From the NCBI GenBank assembly GCA_049841275.1, contig JASGDN010000030.1, forward strand, positions 1 through 64,000: 64,000 bases of DNA, read 5' to 3'. Position numbers and translations under genes: made by a program. The stretch comes from JASGDN01 sp049841275 (GTDB lineage Bacteria; Chloroflexota; Chloroflexia; Thermomicrobiales; UBA6265). Under the pieces are notes generated by a model that saw nothing but the letters and a program-made list of their open reading frames with translations, was not told the origin of the DNA and did no database searches. Below, piece by piece: positions 62,556 to 64,000 of the stretch (its first letter is position 1; every line of letters begins with the position of its first letter).

Positions 62556-63695
62556 CTACCGGTGCCCGTCCCGGTTGCGCTCGACCCCAAGCTGGATCAG
62601 GCGATCGACCAGCTCGGCCAGAGGCACGCCGCTCGCCTCCCACAACATCGGGTACATGCTGATCGACGTGAAACCGGGAATCGTGTTCACCTCGTTGATG
62701 AACACGCGATCGGTGTCTCGTTCCAGGAAGAAGTCGACGCGCGCCAGCCCCGCGAGATCGAGCGCCTGGAAGGCCGCAATCGCCAGTTCCTGCATATAGG
62801 AGAGCACTTCGCGGCCGATCTTCGCCGGAATGATCAACTGCGCATCGTCGTCGATGTACTTGGCGTTATAGTCGTAGAACTCGCCAGCTGGAACCACCTC
62901 GCCCGCCACGGAGACGATCGGATCGTCGTTTCCGAGCACCGCGAGCTCGATCTCGCGCGCGTTCACGCCCTGCTCGATCACGATCTTCCGATCGAACCGC
63001 GACGCCTCGCGCATCGCATCGTGAAGCTCCGCCGGGTTCCGCGCCTTGCCGACCCCGACACTCGACCCCATGTTGGCCGGCTTCACGAAACACGGGTATC
63101 CCAACCGCTCCCCGACCAGCTGCTCGATCTCCTCCGGATCGCGCTCCCAGTCCCGGCGCAGCACCTGCACCCACGGCACCTGCGGCAGGCCGGCCTGGGT
63201 GAGCAGGTTCTTCGTAACCGCCTTGTCCATCGCCACTGCCGACCCAAGCACGCCGGAGCCGATATAGGGGACGCCCGCGAGTTCCAGCATGCCCTGCACG
63301 GTGCCGTCCTCGCCCTTCGGGCCGTGCAGCGCCGGGAACACGATGTCGACCGTCTCCGTCAGGCCCGCTGGCAGACCGCTGCCGCCAACCTCAAGCACGA
63401 CGACCTCGCTCGACGCAGTCGTCTCGCCGCTTGCGTCATCGGCCTCCGTCTCACCATCACCCAGGGCGTACATCGGGGAAATCGCCTGCAACGCCTTCAA
63501 CGGGTCGCCATTCGCCACCCATTGCCCCTCCCGCGTAATCCCGACCGGAACGACCTCGTACCGCTCGGAATCGAGCGCATCCATGATCGTCTGGGCCGAC
63601 CGCAACGACACATCGTGTTCGTCGGACTGGCCGCCGAAGAGGATGGCGACGCGGACCTTGCGTTGGGCCGGGTTGTTGGAGGTTCCATCGGTCAT
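62556..63695 (-). CDS. ddl: D-alanine--D-alanine ligase
   Basis: 379 residues from ATG 63695 with AAGGAA ten bases upstream. ATP-grasp enzyme making D-Ala-D-Ala for peptidoglycan. VAILFGGQSDEHDVSLRSA opens the fold, FPALHGPKGEDGTVQG is diagnostic, KPANMGSSVGVGK binds ATP, and ARVDFFLE with FINEVNTIPGFT holds the metal ligands. The omega-loop contains YDYNAKY, the Tyr usual in D-Ala-D-Ala (not D-Lac) ligases. Between murB and ftsZ. Confidence 0.97.
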   Translation of the reverse strand: MTDGTSNNPAQRKVRVAILFGGQSDEHDVSLRSAQTIMDALDSERYEVVPVGITREGQWVANGDPLKALQAISPMYALGDGETEADDASGETTASSEVVVLEVGGSGLPAGLTETVDIVFPALHGPKGEDGTVQGMLELAGVPYIGSGVLGSAVAMDKAVTKNLLTQAGLPQVPWVQVLRRDWERDPEEIEQLVGERLGYPCFVKPANMGSSVGVGKARNPAELHDAMREASRFDRKIVIEQGVNAREIELAVLGNDDPIVSVAGEVVPAGEFYDYNAKYIDDDAQLIIPAKIGREVLSYMQELAIAAFQALDLAGLARVDFFLERDTDRVFINEVNTIPGFTSISMYPMLWEASGVPLAELVDRLIQLGVERNRDGHR

Positions 63696-63748
63696 GGTGT
63701 GGACGTTCCTTCGATAAACGTACGGCAAGGACGGAATGGATATTCGGC

Positions 63749-64000
63749 TCAGACGTCGTCGGTATGGTCGCCGACGCGCTCGATCTCGGGATGAAGCTCG
63801 ACGCCGAAGCGCTCGCGCACGGTCTCGCGCGCATGCTGGATCAAGGCCCAGGCCTCCGCCGCCGTGCCGCCGCCGGTGTTGACGACCCAGTTGGCGTGCT
63901 TAGGCGAAAGCAGCATCGGCCCGATCGCGTAGCCCTTGAGTCCCGCCTGTTCGATCAGGCGGCCAGCGTAATCGCCGGGAGGATTCGCAAACGTCGATCC
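63749..64000 (-). CDS. murB: UDP-N-acetylenolpyruvoylglucosamine reductase, C-terminal part
   Basis: Open from the window edge to a TGA at 63749-63751 (83 residues). It reads GSTFANPPGDYAGRLIEQ, AGLKGYAIGPMLLSPKHANW and VVNTGGGTAAEAW, the C-terminal domain of MurB with the active Ser of GSTF-NP. Reduces enolpyruvyl-UDP-GlcNAc to UDP-MurNAc. 53 bp upstream of ddl, as in division and cell-wall clusters. Confidence 0.95.
   Translation of the reverse strand, partial: GSTFANPPGDYAGRLIEQAGLKGYAIGPMLLSPKHANWVVNTGGGTAAEAWALIQHARETVRERFGVELHPEIERVGDHTDDV

Noticed and set aside
62508..63794. A 428-codon open frame on the plus strand over ddl
   Set aside because: Antisense to ddl; Arg/His-rich, no recognisable domain.

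Overview
The window is about 64 kb of GC-rich bacterial chromosome. It encodes core genes (dnaX, gatCA, tRNA-Lys, upp, pgi, nadA, trxA, nrdR, ftsZ, ddl, murB) beside many sugar, envelope and signalling genes. I think the source is a Chloroflexota bacterium of the Thermomicrobia/Sphaerobacter type. The grounds are the proline- and glutamine-rich tail of DnaX, the alanine-serine-proline repeat tails on exported proteins, lipobox and Tat signals without outer-membrane genes, tandem cold-shock domains, and a VKOR/DsbA disulfide pair. That placement is inference.

Layout. 1-8.9 kb: end of dnaX, a convergent beta-propeller lipoprotein, a divergent MerR-type regulator, then a tightly overlapping amino-sugar recycling operon (murQ, a BadF/BcrA-type sugar kinase, nagA), followed by gatCA and tRNA-Lys. 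9-11.5 kb: gene-poor stretch holding a lone Tat-exported iron-siderophore binding protein, a perfect 30-nt palindrome and a promoter crowded with GTAC tetramers. 11.5-16.9 kb: surface-glycan operon (GT39-like, processive GT2, beta-propeller, GH113-like). 17-25.6 kb: two envelope proteins, a tandem cold-shock protein, DsbA-VKOR, luciferase-like oxidoreductase, class V aminotransferase with divergent hydroxypyruvate isomerase, upp, VOC protein. 25.6-33.6 kb: a small RiPP-leader-like protein, KDPG aldolase, a LOV-domain histidine kinase, oligoendopeptidase F and a three-gene ABC exporter. 33.6-34.4 kb: repeat-rich spot with a zinc-ribbon protein and a two-repeat, one-spacer CRISPR-like unit.

34.4-49.3 kb: class III aminotransferase, a split transketolase whose second half has an in-frame amber codon near its start, pgi, AI-2E-family transporter, PRC-barrel protein, nadA, an intramembrane-sensing two-component system with a tiny membrane protein, a Ser/Thr kinase, and a sugar isomerase/oxidoreductase pair. 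49.3-54.9 kb: the most unusual block. A large pseudokinase is divergent from a two-TM coiled-coil protein and a protein with a MotB/ZorB-like membrane plug and degenerate OmpA-like end. 55-64 kb: zinc-ribbon LCP protein, Tat-exported protein, tandem glycosyltransferase, thioredoxin, then nrdR-ftsZ-ddl-murB on the minus strand.

Translational coupling through GTGA/ATGA overlaps is common here. Several convergent gene pairs are separated by long inverted repeats that look like bidirectional terminators; three of these are perfect. Best candidates for something undescribed: the pseudokinase plus stator-like cassette, the mini CRISPR-like locus, and the LOV kinase. All functional claims rest on reading motifs by eye; no database search was run.
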